Source: Cryomorphaceae bacterium
GTDB taxonomy: Bacteria > Bacteroidota > Bacteroidia > Flavobacteriales > Flavobacteriaceae
Reading direction: 5' to 3'
Assembly (NCBI GenBank): GCA_003331265.1
Contig: QOPV01000003.1
Location: 18,877 to 82,876, forward strand
Length of the DNA: 64,000 bases
A program made the position numbers and the translations under genes. Of this stretch, positions 9,712 to 21,283 are shown piece after piece. The notes below the pieces were generated by a model. That model was given only the letters and a program-made list of their open reading frames with translations, had not been told where the DNA came from and did not search any database. Numbering within the stretch: position 1 is the first letter of the stretch; each line of letters begins with the position of its first letter.

Positions 9712-10470
9712 ATGAAAAAATTATTACTATTTACTTTTTCAATTCTTTTCACCTTATCATCCTTTGCTCAGGATGGTCCAGAAATTTGGATGACTTATGA
9801 GCTTAAAGCTAAAAAGGGAATGGAAGAAAAATTTGAACAAGCTGCAGCAAAAAAAATGAAAAAATTTAATAACACTGCAGAATCAGCTATGTACACTTTT
9901 AATATCATGGATGGTGAAAATCAAGGGATGTATTCTAGAGTGATTGGATGGAAAGATTGGGATTTTATGAATTCTCAAGATGACCGATCTGATGAATTAA
10001 AATATTGGAGAGATAATGTGGATCCATTCATTGAAGAATCCTCAGGATGGAAGGTGTGGAGAAGAATTGGATGGGTTTCTCATAATTGGGAGCCAGGAAA
10101 TACTTTTAAATACATGCTTGTTTCAAGAAGGTTTATTAAGCCCGGAAAAGATCAGGACGTTACTAATTTTTTAAGAAGATTGAAAATGGTCTATGAGAAA
10201 AACAACTATAGTGGAATTGTTGGTGTTTTTAGAGTAATGTCGGGTGGTAATACAAACGAATATATTATTTGTGAAGGCTTTAATAAATACGGAGAGTCAG
10301 GTGATTATCCAGATGCAGAGGATAAAACAGAAGAAGACCTTTACAATGAAATGTTTGGTTGGGAAGCTTACAGAAGAGATGCTGGAATGTACAACGAAGC
10401 TTTAGAAATGTACAGCAGAACAACAGAAAGACATCACTTTAACGAAGAACTTAGTACTATGTTAGACTAA
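9712..10470 (+). CDS. Exported ABM-like family protein, close paralog of 17547-18311
   Basis: Signal peptide; shared SDELKYW..NVDP(F/Y)I...SG..(V/I)W(R/Q)R with the 17547 ORF. Confidence 0.65.
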   Translation: MKKLLLFTFSILFTLSSFAQDGPEIWMTYELKAKKGMEEKFEQAAAKKMKKFNNTAESAMYTFNIMDGENQGMYSRVIGWKDWDFMNSQDDRSDELKYWRDNVDPFIEESSGWKVWRRIGWVSHNWEPGNTFKYMLVSRRFIKPGKDQDVTNFLRRLKMVYEKNNYSGIVGVFRVMSGGNTNEYIICEGFNKYGESGDYPDAEDKTEEDLYNEMFGWEAYRRDAGMYNEALEMYSRTTERHHFNEELSTMLD

Positions 10471-10512
10471 TTACAAGTTAGTTTTGTTTAAAAAAACTTA
10501 ATTAATAAGAAT

Positions 10513-10543
10513 AAAAAAGCCCTTTAAATTAAGGGCTTTTTTT
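10513..10543. terminator. Bidirectional intrinsic terminator
   Basis: aaaaaagccctttaaattaagggctttttt between convergent genes. Confidence 0.85.
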
Positions 10544-10569
10544 ATTGATTATTATTCTACTGAAGACAG

Positions 10570-12735
<2,166 letters not shown>

Positions 12736-12840
12736 TTATGAATTATATACACAAATATATACTAGAAGTTCAAGTATTAAAAGAAAAATATTTCAATTCT
12801 AAATAATAAATACTTATCACTTATAAATAAAACTTTTAAT

Positions 12841-12872
12841 AAGATTTCAATTAGAATGTTTTCTTTACTTTT
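12841..12872 (+). promoter_or_regulatory. Candidate promoter with shared element
   Basis: AAGATTTCAATTAGAAT-GTTTTCTT-TACTTTTA upstream of 12879 ORF. Confidence 0.4.
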
Positions 12873-12878
12873 ACAACT

Positions 12879-13349
12879 ATGGATAAAATAAAACTACTTT
12901 TAATAAGCCTATTAATTATTTCTTGTTCTTCCAGTGACGAAGGTGAAAACACTTTCACAAATTCTGCAACTATTTGGAATGGAGCAACTATAACATTTAC
13001 CAAATCAGAGGGTTCAGACCCTACCGCTCAGGCCAATCAAGACCGATTAACATCTAATGTATGGATTACCAGAGGGAATGATGGTGGTCAATTTTATAAC
13101 ATTGTAAAAGAAAGCGTCGCTGATAAAACAAATAGTCCCGTTGGTACTAAATGGGCTATTGGTACATTAAGTCAAATCGAAACTCTTTCATTTACAAAAT
13201 TCAGAACAGCAGTTAGTAAACCAAAAGATGCTATTGGTAAAAATCTAGTGATGTATTTAGTTGATGATGACACGTACTTAAGTGTAAAAATCACGTCTTG
13301 GTCTGAGGGCAAAAAAGGCGGTTTTGCTTACGAAAGAAGTACCAAATAG
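12879..13349 (+). CDS. Small lipoprotein consisting of one domain shared with the C-terminus of the adjacent BspA-like protein
   Basis: Lipobox IISCSSSDE; mature part aligns with the last about 135 aa of 13398-15767, ending GGFAYERSTK. Confidence 0.8.
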   Translation: MDKIKLLLISLLIISCSSSDEGENTFTNSATIWNGATITFTKSEGSDPTAQANQDRLTSNVWITRGNDGGQFYNIVKESVADKTNSPVGTKWAIGTLSQIETLSFTKFRTAVSKPKDAIGKNLVMYLVDDDTYLSVKITSWSEGKKGGFAYERSTK

Positions 13350-13397
13350 AGTGTTAGTCCAACACAATTTTAACCTTTACTATTTTATATATTAAAT

Positions 13398-15767
13398 ATG
13401 AAAAAATTCATTTTATTTTTATCGGTATTGTTTTTATTTTCTTGTACAAAAGAAACAATAAAATATACTTTAACCACATCAGTTAATCCTGCGGAGTCAG
13501 GAACAGTTACTCCACAAACTAGGGAGTATAATGAAGGAGACACGGCTAGTTTATCAGCAACTGCTTCTGCAGAATACGTTTTCCAAAGTTGGACTGGTGC
13601 TACAGGTTCTGAAGAAACTACTGTTGTAATGAATTCTGATAAGACGGTGGTTGCAAACTTTGTTAAAAAGAAATATGCTTTAACCGTAAATAAACAAGGT
13701 GAGGGAACAGTTACAGAAAAGATAATAAAAGCAGGAGCTGCCACTGATTACAATAGTGGAACGGTGGTTGAGTTAACGGCAACTCCCTCTAGTGGATGGA
13801 AGTTCAAGGAATGGAGTGGAGATTTGACAGGAACTGAGAATCCAAAGGAGATTACTATTGATAAACCTAAAACAGTCACTGCAGTTTTTGAGACATTAAT
13901 TCCATTTTATTTAGATGCAAATGGGGTGACTATAAAAGCTTATGATTGGGTGACGTCTGGGACCACTGGGGAATTAGGAGGTGTGACTTACACGGCTGTA
14001 GACAAAGATAAGTTAAAAGAAATGTTAGAAAACTCCGAAACAGATGTGACTAAAATAGTAACTACAACTATTAAAGATGATTTTATAATTCCAGGAGATT
14101 TGTTTAGAATAGCGATGAATGAAGAAAGATTTGGAGCTAATATTAATACTTGGGATATGAGCAACGTTAATTCTTTGGAGTCTATGTTTGTTGGCGTAAG
14201 TAAAGATAGTGGTGTAGATGGAAAATCTGTAAATATTGATATAAGTAAGTGGGATGTTAGTAATGTGACGAATTTTAAAAATTTTCTTGGTCCCTATTGT
14301 ACAATAATTAAAGTGGGAGATTTAAGTAATTGGGATGTTAGTAAAGCTACTAATATGGAAGCAATGTTTTTTCCGACTAGGATAGACGGTTCAGATGAAA
14401 AAAAATGGATATTTGGAGATTTATCAAACTGGGATGTTAGTAAAGTTGAATCTATGAGTAATATGTTTGGAAATCTTTTAATCGATTTCGATATCACTAA
14501 ATGGAATGTAAGTAGTGTAAAAAATATGTCTTCCTTGTTTGATCAAAATACTACTTTTAATCAAGACATTTCAGGTTGGAATACCTCGAGTGTAACTAAT
14601 ATGTCCTCTATGTTTAGAGGAGCTAGTTCATTTAACCAAAATATAGGTTCATGGAATACTGGTAATGTCACAAATATGGAAAAAATGCTTAATAATGCTA
14701 CTGTTTTTAATCAAGACATTTCTAATTGGAATACAGCTAATGTTACCAATATGTCAAACTTGTTTTATATGGCAATAGCTTTCAATCAAAATATTCAAAG
14801 TTGGAACGTTAGTAATGTTACTGACATGTCATCTTTATTTCATGGAGCTTCATCTTTTAATCAGGATATATCTTCTTGGAATACCGCTAATGTCCAAAAA
14901 ATGCAAAGTTTATTTTCTAACGCATCAGCTTTTAATCAGGATGTATCTTCTTGGAATACTGCTAATGTATTTAATATGGCCTATATGTTTACTGCAGCAA
15001 CTTCTTTTAATCAAGATCTTAACAGTTGGGATACATCTAGTGTTAAGCAAATGCAGGGGATGTTTAATGAAGCATCATCATTTAATGGAAATATTTCGAA
15101 TTGGAATACTAGTAAAGTAGATACTATGGTAGGTATGTTTTTTGGAGCTAGTTCATTTAATCAAAATATAGGAAGTTGGGATGTAGGTGAAGTTAACGAA
15201 CCTTTATCAATGCGCGAAATGTTTAAAAATGCTACATCATTTAATCAAGATTTAACCAAATGGTGTGTAACTAATGTTACATATGAACCAGTTGATTTTA
15301 GTACTAGTTCTGCATTAACAAGTGCTAATAAGCCAGTCTGGGGAACATGTCCCTCCTCTGGAAGTAATATTTGGACAGGAACTAATATGACATTTACTAA
15401 AGGCGATCAATCTGATCCCACTTTGGAGTCCAATCAAGATAGAATCACAGATAATGTTTGGATTACTAGACCAAACAAAAAAGAAGATGGTAAAAACGGG
15501 TATGGACAAATATATAATATTAAAGAAGAAAGTAAGCCCGATGAAAACAATAGTCCTGTAGGAACTAAATGGGCTGTTGGAACAATTGATCAAATAGAAA
15601 CGTTAACATTTAAAAAATTTAGAGCAGCAGTTGGAAAACCTAAAAATGTTGTTGGTAAAAATTTAGTGATGTATTTAGAAAAAGACGATGTGTATTTATC
15701 AGTTAAATTTACATCTTGGTCACAGGGTGAGAAAGGCGGTTTTGCTTACGAAAGAAGTACAAAATAA
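13398..15767 (+). CDS. BspA-like surface lipoprotein: divergent InlB B-type repeats, DUF285 repeats, novel C-terminal domain
   Basis: Lipobox LFSCTK; two SG.V.......G..V.L.A.....W.F..W.G repeats; serial FNQDIS.WNTSNVTNMS.MF..A.SFNQ repeats. Confidence 0.9.
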   Translation: MKKFILFLSVLFLFSCTKETIKYTLTTSVNPAESGTVTPQTREYNEGDTASLSATASAEYVFQSWTGATGSEETTVVMNSDKTVVANFVKKKYALTVNKQGEGTVTEKIIKAGAATDYNSGTVVELTATPSSGWKFKEWSGDLTGTENPKEITIDKPKTVTAVFETLIPFYLDANGVTIKAYDWVTSGTTGELGGVTYTAVDKDKLKEMLENSETDVTKIVTTTIKDDFIIPGDLFRIAMNEERFGANINTWDMSNVNSLESMFVGVSKDSGVDGKSVNIDISKWDVSNVTNFKNFLGPYCTIIKVGDLSNWDVSKATNMEAMFFPTRIDGSDEKKWIFGDLSNWDVSKVESMSNMFGNLLIDFDITKWNVSSVKNMSSLFDQNTTFNQDISGWNTSSVTNMSSMFRGASSFNQNIGSWNTGNVTNMEKMLNNATVFNQDISNWNTANVTNMSNLFYMAIAFNQNIQSWNVSNVTDMSSLFHGASSFNQDISSWNTANVQKMQSLFSNASAFNQDVSSWNTANVFNMAYMFTAATSFNQDLNSWDTSSVKQMQGMFNEASSFNGNISNWNTSKVDTMVGMFFGASSFNQNIGSWDVGEVNEPLSMREMFKNATSFNQDLTKWCVTNVTYEPVDFSTSSALTSANKPVWGTCPSSGSNIWTGTNMTFTKGDQSDPTLESNQDRITDNVWITRPNKKEDGKNGYGQIYNIKEESKPDENNSPVGTKWAVGTIDQIETLTFKKFRAAVGKPKNVVGKNLVMYLEKDDVYLSVKFTSWSQGEKGGFAYERSTK
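14144..15270 (+). repeat. Tandem DUF285 (BspA) coding repeats
   Basis: Repeated W(D/N)(T/V)S.V..M..MF..A..FNQ(D/N)I units. Confidence 0.9.
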
Positions 15768-15791
15768 ACTCCAAATTCTTAAATTTATAAT

Positions 15792-16334
15792 ATGAAAAAG
15801 CTATTCCTTATACTTTTATTCATTCCTTTATTTTCTATAAGTCAGGACGATTCTAATAAAAAGAACGGTTTACAAAACTTATTGAAACAAGCTGAAAAAT
15901 TAGTTGGTAATATTGATATAGATTTTAAAGATAAAGCAGATAAAAATTCTAATAATGATATTGAAAAAAACATCATCTCTTTATGGAAAAATTACAGTAA
16001 AGCTTTTGAATATAAAGATTATGAAAAATTAGTTTCATATTTTTCTTTTCCCTCAGTTTTTGGTATTTCAACCAGCCCAGTGGTTTTAAATAATAAAGCG
16101 GAATTAGTAGAAAGGTATAAGGTTGTTAGAGAAGCGAATATGCAAGATGGTTATAGGTATTCTCTTTTGGAAGATTATGAGTTTTTTCAATTGTCCCAGA
16201 ATACCTGTCTTGTAAAAGCTACGTATAGTAGATATAATACTAATTATAATAAAATCTACACTGGACAGGGACTTTATTTTTACAAGAGAATAAATAATAC
16301 TTGGAAACTTTATGCTATCGATTCTTTGCAGTAA
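15792..16334 (+). CDS. Exported protein with NTF2/SnoaL-like domain
   Basis: Signal peptide; LWKNYSKAFEYKDYEKLVSYFSFPSVFG...KAELVERYKVVREANMQDGYRYS. Confidence 0.6.
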   Translation: MKKLFLILLFIPLFSISQDDSNKKNGLQNLLKQAEKLVGNIDIDFKDKADKNSNNDIEKNIISLWKNYSKAFEYKDYEKLVSYFSFPSVFGISTSPVVLNNKAELVERYKVVREANMQDGYRYSLLEDYEFFQLSQNTCLVKATYSRYNTNYNKIYTGQGLYFYKRINNTWKLYAIDSLQ

Positions 16335-16517
16335 ACGTGCTTAAATAAGGACCTCTTAAACTAAACATTATTATATTATTTAAATAATCAAAAATAAACA
16401 TATAAAAAATTCAATTTAAGAGGATTTTTAAAACTCTATAATAAATTATTAACCTGTATTCCACCACAGATATCAATCCATTAGTCTTGTAATTTTTTTT
16501 ACAGTAATAATTTTAAT

Positions 16518-17018
16518 TTAATCAATAATTCCATTCCACTGATTGACTCTAAAAAACTTTCCATTTCTGATAAAAACTTTATCAACAACTCTAAGTTTTT
16601 CAACATTTCCATCTTTATAACGGTTTTCTCTAAAAGAAATAGTTACGGTTTCAAAATCATCACCATCTCTTTTTAATGGAACAGCATTCCATATGTATCT
16701 TGTTATTGAATCGTATGGAGATTGAATTTGAGATAGAAACTCATTTGATGGATTAACAACCGGAATTGCTTTTCCCATTGATGGCTCAAAGAACATTACA
16801 GTATCAGCAGAAACTTCATTCATATAGTCAAAGTTACCGTCAGCATAAGCAAGGATTGCATTAACTGCAATTTCCGTGGACTCATCTGAACCAAGCATGT
16901 ACTTTTTACCTTCACTTTGTCCATTATAAACCATTCCGGCAGATCTCTCAACTTCAATAGTTTTTGTTTCACAGCTTATAAAAGCTGTAGTTATAAATAG
17001 TAATAGTATTTTTTTCAT
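16518..17018 (-). CDS. NTF2/SnoaL-like lipoprotein
   Basis: Lipobox FISCETK; paralog of 17034 ORF (Y..GS D.S....VN.IL.AYADG..D; GKFFRVNQW vs GKIFRVQAW). Confidence 0.7.
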   Translation of the reverse strand: MKKILLLFITTAFISCETKTIEVERSAGMVYNGQSEGKKYMLGSDESTEIAVNAILAYADGNFDYMNEVSADTVMFFEPSMGKAIPVVNPSNEFLSQIQSPYDSITRYIWNAVPLKRDGDDFETVTISFRENRYKDGNVEKLRVVDKVFIRNGKFFRVNQWNGIID

Positions 17019-17033
17019 AATTTTTATTTAATG

Positions 17034-17537
17034 TTAATCGTCTGTATACCAATCGGCGCTCCAGGCTTGGACACGAAATATTTTACCGTCTTTGATGTGG
17101 AATCTTTCAAATAACCTATCGTCTTCAAAAGTTCCGTCTTTTTTATATTTTTTTTCTCTTGAAGCTAAAGAGACAACAACATGTTCTTGACCTTCCCATT
17201 GATGGGGAATAAATCCTTGTGGATCTTGTCTTATTGAATCATAACCAGATAAATATGCAGTTATAAATTCTTTATCAGCTTTAATTGGTATTTTTGAGTT
17301 TGGAACCCACCAAGTAATAGTATCAGTCAATACCTCAAACATACCGTCAGGATCCATGTTATTCCAAGCCTTTAATAGTTTCTTTACCACATCAACATTG
17401 TCGTCAGATGCAATATAAAACTTACTTCCTTTATTTTCTCCTCTAGCAATTTCACCTCCTTTAACAGGAACTTCAACTACCTTGGTTTCACAACTTAAAA
17501 AAGTCACGATAATAGATAATAGTAATATTTTTTTCAT
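17034..17537 (-). CDS. NTF2/SnoaL-like lipoprotein
   Basis: Lipobox FLSCETK; LLKAWNNMDPDGMFEVLTDTITWWVPN; DGKIFRVQAW. Confidence 0.7.
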   Translation of the reverse strand: MKKILLLSIIVTFLSCETKVVEVPVKGGEIARGENKGSKFYIASDDNVDVVKKLLKAWNNMDPDGMFEVLTDTITWWVPNSKIPIKADKEFITAYLSGYDSIRQDPQGFIPHQWEGQEHVVVSLASREKKYKKDGTFEDDRLFERFHIKDGKIFRVQAWSADWYTDD

Positions 17538-17546
17538 AAAATTATT

Positions 17547-18311
17547 TTAAAGTTGACTAGATAAATCTGGACGGAATTGCATTTTTGATACATTAGAACC
17601 CCAAGTTTCAATTGCCTCATTTCGTGCCGTCCAATCCTCTGACCATGCATTTTCCCCAAATTTTTCATTATATGCATCCTCCCAAGATATACCGTCAGAA
17701 AGATTAGAAGAATTGGTGGATCTGTCATGAGTATTAAATCCTGACATAATCATAAAAGTTTGGTTATTACCACCTTGAACTAACCTAAATACAGCACGAT
17801 TTCCAGTGTACTCTATTTCAGAAAAAAGTTGAGTAAGTCTTCTTTGTGGAGTCATAAAGTCTCCATTTTTTCCTCTTTTCACAACCATTACCTGTTGACT
17901 GTAATATTTCATAGGACCACCATTTACATCTTCCCAACCATGGCTAGCGCCAATATACCTCTGCCAAATTCTCTGTCCACTTTTATTAGCAATGTATGGA
18001 TCAACATTTTCATTCCAATATTTAAGCTCATCACTGCTGTCTTGTTCGAAATATGAAACATCTTTTCTAACAACCCACCTTTGATAGGCACCTGATGATG
18101 AACCAGTCATAACCTGGAATGCAAAAATTGCATTTTCTGTGCTATTATTATATTTTTGTGTTTTTTCAGCGACAGCTTTTTCAAATTCCTCAATCATACC
18201 TTTTTGAGGTTGATAAACGAAATTGATCCAATATTCACTATTAGGATTTCTCTGAGAATAAATTGAGAGGGAAAATATAATAATAAATGTTATTGATAAA
18301 AGTTTTTTCAT
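17547..18311 (-). CDS. Exported ABM-like family protein
   Basis: Signal peptide; close paralog of 9712-10470. Confidence 0.65.
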   Translation of the reverse strand: MKKLLSITFIIIFSLSIYSQRNPNSEYWINFVYQPQKGMIEEFEKAVAEKTQKYNNSTENAIFAFQVMTGSSSGAYQRWVVRKDVSYFEQDSSDELKYWNENVDPYIANKSGQRIWQRYIGASHGWEDVNGGPMKYYSQQVMVVKRGKNGDFMTPQRRLTQLFSEIEYTGNRAVFRLVQGGNNQTFMIMSGFNTHDRSTNSSNLSDGISWEDAYNEKFGENAWSEDWTARNEAIETWGSNVSKMQFRPDLSSQL

Positions 18312-18343
18312 AATATTTTAATATAAGTTGTTTTAATTAGATT

Positions 18344-18841
18344 TTATAATTTTTCGTTATCATATTCCTCACTAACAAATGCGATATTCGTTATTTTATT
18401 AGATTCATGATTTATCCAGTATCTTTCAAAATTTCTAGACAAAGTAACTTCAGAACCACTGTAAACTTCTTCTGAGAAAAGAGCATCAACATATGACATA
18501 TTTTCATTAACTTTTACGGCCATAACCGATGTTAAATTTCTATTAATTGAATCAAAATTTTCCTTAAAGCTCTCCCATCTTTCAATACTTGGAGCTACCT
18601 TAAATACGTTTCCAGGTTCTCTTCTTGTAACAGAATCGGAGAAGTTTTTAATAATTTCTTCAAAATTGCCTTCAGCATAACCTAAAACAACATCTTTAAT
18701 CATTGACGCGTATTCATTTGAACCTTGCTGAAGTTTATAATTATTATCACCACCATTAAAAAGACCTCCATAAGATGGTTCAGTTGATGTCTCACAAGCA
18801 ATGAAAAATATAATTGAAATTAGTAATAGTATTTTTTTCAT
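18344..18841 (-). CDS. NTF2-like lipoprotein
   Basis: Lipobox FIACETS; VLGYAEGNFEEIIKNFSDSVTRREPGNVFKV. Confidence 0.65.
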   Translation of the reverse strand: MKKILLLISIIFFIACETSTEPSYGGLFNGGDNNYKLQQGSNEYASMIKDVVLGYAEGNFEEIIKNFSDSVTRREPGNVFKVAPSIERWESFKENFDSINRNLTSVMAVKVNENMSYVDALFSEEVYSGSEVTLSRNFERYWINHESNKITNIAFVSEEYDNEKL

Positions 18842-18867
18842 AATTTTTAATTTAATAGTTTATAGTT

Positions 18868-19587
18868 TCACCATTCTTTTAATAGAACTCTAGTGAAATT
18901 TCTGACAATTTGACCCCCTCCATTTTCTTTTAAATACGTTTGCCAGTCTTTTTTCCAAGATTGAGTTTTTTTAGCATATTCTGCATTAGAGTTTAACATA
19001 GCCTCATAAGTTGGATATCTTAATACAACTCCACTTTTATATTTTGCAGACGATGTGATGCTAAAAATAACACCTGATCGGTCAGATCTCTCATGTTTTT
19101 TATTCAACTTTAACCAAGCGTTTTTAAAGTCTTGAATGTTTCTGTCAGGTCCCCAGTTCAACACTCGTTCATACGGATATACAACCTTAGAAGGATCTGG
19201 GCCTGTTGAGGCCATACCAGTTCCATTTAAAGACCAAATAGTTTTGTCTATGAAATTATTCAACTTACTTGATAATAAATTCCATTCTGTGGTGAAATTC
19301 TGAGGTGAATAAAACTTACCCATAGATTTAGAGTCTCCAACAAAAACCATTTCATGCGTTGCATCAGCCATTGAATCATCTGCAAATAGTATTGAGAATA
19401 ACATGACTTTTATTCCATCCATTTTATTTTGACCAAAATAATCATCAATTAAATTAAAAACGGTTTCCTCATTTTCAGGAGAAATACTTAAAGCGTATGC
19501 AGTCCAATGTTCATCAGTTTTAATTTCTGTTTGTGAAAAAGTATTGTTTAATGTAAGTAATAATAATAATATTAGTGTTTTTTTCAT
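18868..19587 (-). CDS. Exported ABM-like family protein
   Basis: Signal peptide from Met at 19587 (ORF track begins at 19605); paralog of 19599 ORF (S/V SPENE.TVF..ID.YF..NK..G..V). Confidence 0.6.
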   Translation of the reverse strand: MKKTLILLLLLTLNNTFSQTEIKTDEHWTAYALSISPENEETVFNLIDDYFGQNKMDGIKVMLFSILFADDSMADATHEMVFVGDSKSMGKFYSPQNFTTEWNLLSSKLNNFIDKTIWSLNGTGMASTGPDPSKVVYPYERVLNWGPDRNIQDFKNAWLKLNKKHERSDRSGVIFSITSSAKYKSGVVLRYPTYEAMLNSNAEYAKKTQSWKKDWQTYLKENGGGQIVRNFTRVLLKEW

Positions 19588-19598
19588 TTTTAAAAATT

Positions 19599-20348
19599 TT
19601 ACCATTGTTTAATTAAGCTTCTCATGAACGATGTTTTTAAATTAAAAAGATCATAATTGATCTCTTCATTTAATTTATCTCTTTCCTTAACATATTTTGG
19701 GTTATTTTTTTGAAACTCTTGATCATTTGACCACTTCTCTAAAAAGCTTTCATATGATTTAAATCCATTCATAATCCATGTATTTATGCCAGGAACAATA
19801 CCACCATGAGAAATTCTTCCAGTTGCAGTTGAAATATAATCTTTTGGATATTTTTCATCAAGAATTCTTTGATTATCTAACCACTTTCTATATTCTGAAT
19901 ACTCCTCGCTATCAATAACATATATTTCTTGAACTGGCATAACTTCTTCTTTAACTCCAAATCTTGCAAGCCTAGTGCCATTTCCAGAGAAAGAAGCTTC
20001 ATCAACAAAATAATTTAGTTTAGAAAAAAACAATGCTGATTCACTGCTCGAATTAGTAGGATTAAAAAATTGACCCATATTTTTTTTATTACCATCAAAA
20101 GAAATAATGTGAGTAGCCGTAATATCAGTTGAAGCAAACATTACATTGTAAAGAGAAACAGAAACTCCTTCAGTTTTGTTTGCTGTAAAATAATTATCTA
20201 TAATTTTAAAAACTGTTGATTCATTTTCAGGTGAAACTTTAAAACCATAAACAGCCCAATGATTAAAGTCTGTGTTTTGAGCATTTAAGTTAAATCCTAA
20301 ATTAAATAAAAGAAATAAGGATATATAAAAGGGAAATATATTTTTCAT
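19599..20348 (-). CDS. Exported ABM-like family protein
   Basis: Signal peptide; paralog of 18868 ORF. Confidence 0.6.
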   Translation of the reverse strand: MKNIFPFYISLFLLFNLGFNLNAQNTDFNHWAVYGFKVSPENESTVFKIIDNYFTANKTEGVSVSLYNVMFASTDITATHIISFDGNKKNMGQFFNPTNSSSESALFFSKLNYFVDEASFSGNGTRLARFGVKEEVMPVQEIYVIDSEEYSEYRKWLDNQRILDEKYPKDYISTATGRISHGGIVPGINTWIMNGFKSYESFLEKWSNDQEFQKNNPKYVKERDKLNEEINYDLFNLKTSFMRSLIKQW

Positions 20349-20351
20349 ATT

Positions 20352-21140
20352 TTAATTTTGGTATTTTCCGTTTTTAGCATCATAAATTAATCTAGTTATA
20401 ACTCTGTGTCTGACAGTTCTCAAATCCGAGGCACTACCATATTTTTTAGAATTATTTTGTCTTATTTTTTCAGGAATATCTGTCCACCATAATTGATTTG
20501 CATCTTGAATACTTCCAAAATTATCAATAGTCATAAAATCCCAAGCACTTTGGGCTCTAGATACAGATCCATTTCTGGTTAGTGCATGCCAACCTTTAAG
20601 TTTCGGAGCGTGTTTTTCTAAAGTACCCTTCATGCTTTTTTCAAACTCTACATAATCATTTAGTTTTCCACTTTCTGCTTTTATTAAATTGTAAGTAGCT
20701 ATATAATTAACTACACCTTCTTCAGTGTGACTGAATCCAGTTACATAAGTAGTATACGCTGTATACAATTTATCAAATAAAACATTTCCTTTTGACCAAA
20801 TCCAGCTACGACTTTCTTCACTTAAATTTGGATAAGTTTCAGTCCAGATATCGGACCATGATATAGACTGATCGTTGTCAATCCATAAAACCATATGAGT
20901 AAAACCAGCATTGTATCTCGAGTTTTGATTAACTCTTCTAAATATCCAATTTTCTAATTTCCCGTTTTTAACAGCAGTTTCAGCAACTTTTCCTACATAA
21001 TCAGTCATATAAGCCTCATACTCTTCAATATTTTCTTTTTCTACTTTAATAAAATCAAAATTGATTTTTTGACCCTCGTCTAACTGAGAGTAAGAAAAAG
21101 AAACTGAAAGTATTAATAACAATGTAAATATATTTTTCAT
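20352..21140 (-). CDS. Exported ABM-like family protein
   Basis: Signal peptide; similar size and two-halved layout to 21790 ORF. Confidence 0.55.
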   Translation of the reverse strand: MKNIFTLLLILSVSFSYSQLDEGQKINFDFIKVEKENIEEYEAYMTDYVGKVAETAVKNGKLENWIFRRVNQNSRYNAGFTHMVLWIDNDQSISWSDIWTETYPNLSEESRSWIWSKGNVLFDKLYTAYTTYVTGFSHTEEGVVNYIATYNLIKAESGKLNDYVEFEKSMKGTLEKHAPKLKGWHALTRNGSVSRAQSAWDFMTIDNFGSIQDANQLWWTDIPEKIRQNNSKKYGSASDLRTVRHRVITRLIYDAKNGKYQN

Positions 21141-21166
21141 AATTTTTAATTTAATAGTTTATAATT

Positions 21167-21265
21167 TTACCATTCTTTTAATAGGATTCTAGTGAAATTT
21201 CTCACAATTTAACTCCCTCCATTTTCTTTTAAATACGTTTGCCAGTCTTTTTCCCAAGATGGAGT
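21167..21265 (-). pseudogene. Decayed 3' fragment of a copy of the 18868-19587 gene
   Basis: Translates TPSWEKDWQTYLKENGGS*IVRNFTRILLKEW*, versus TQSWKKDWQTYLKENGGGQIVRNFTRVLLKEW*; in-frame stop at 21209-21211. Confidence 0.9.
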
Positions 21266-21283
21266 ATTTTTTATATATTGAAT

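Noticed and set aside
13385-13744. 119-aa minus-strand ORF opposite the BspA N-terminus
   Set aside because: Antisense to a clear lipoprotein and InlB-repeat coding region
14815-15120. 101-aa ORF in DUF285 repeats
   Set aside because: Alternate-frame product of repetitive coding DNA
14144-15270. CRISPR-like periodic repeats
   Set aside because: Period and content are protein-coding DUF285 units in one frame; no constant direct repeat/spacer pattern
17534-17728. Short minus-strand ORF overlapping 17547 gene
   Set aside because: Out-of-frame within a signal-peptide-bearing gene
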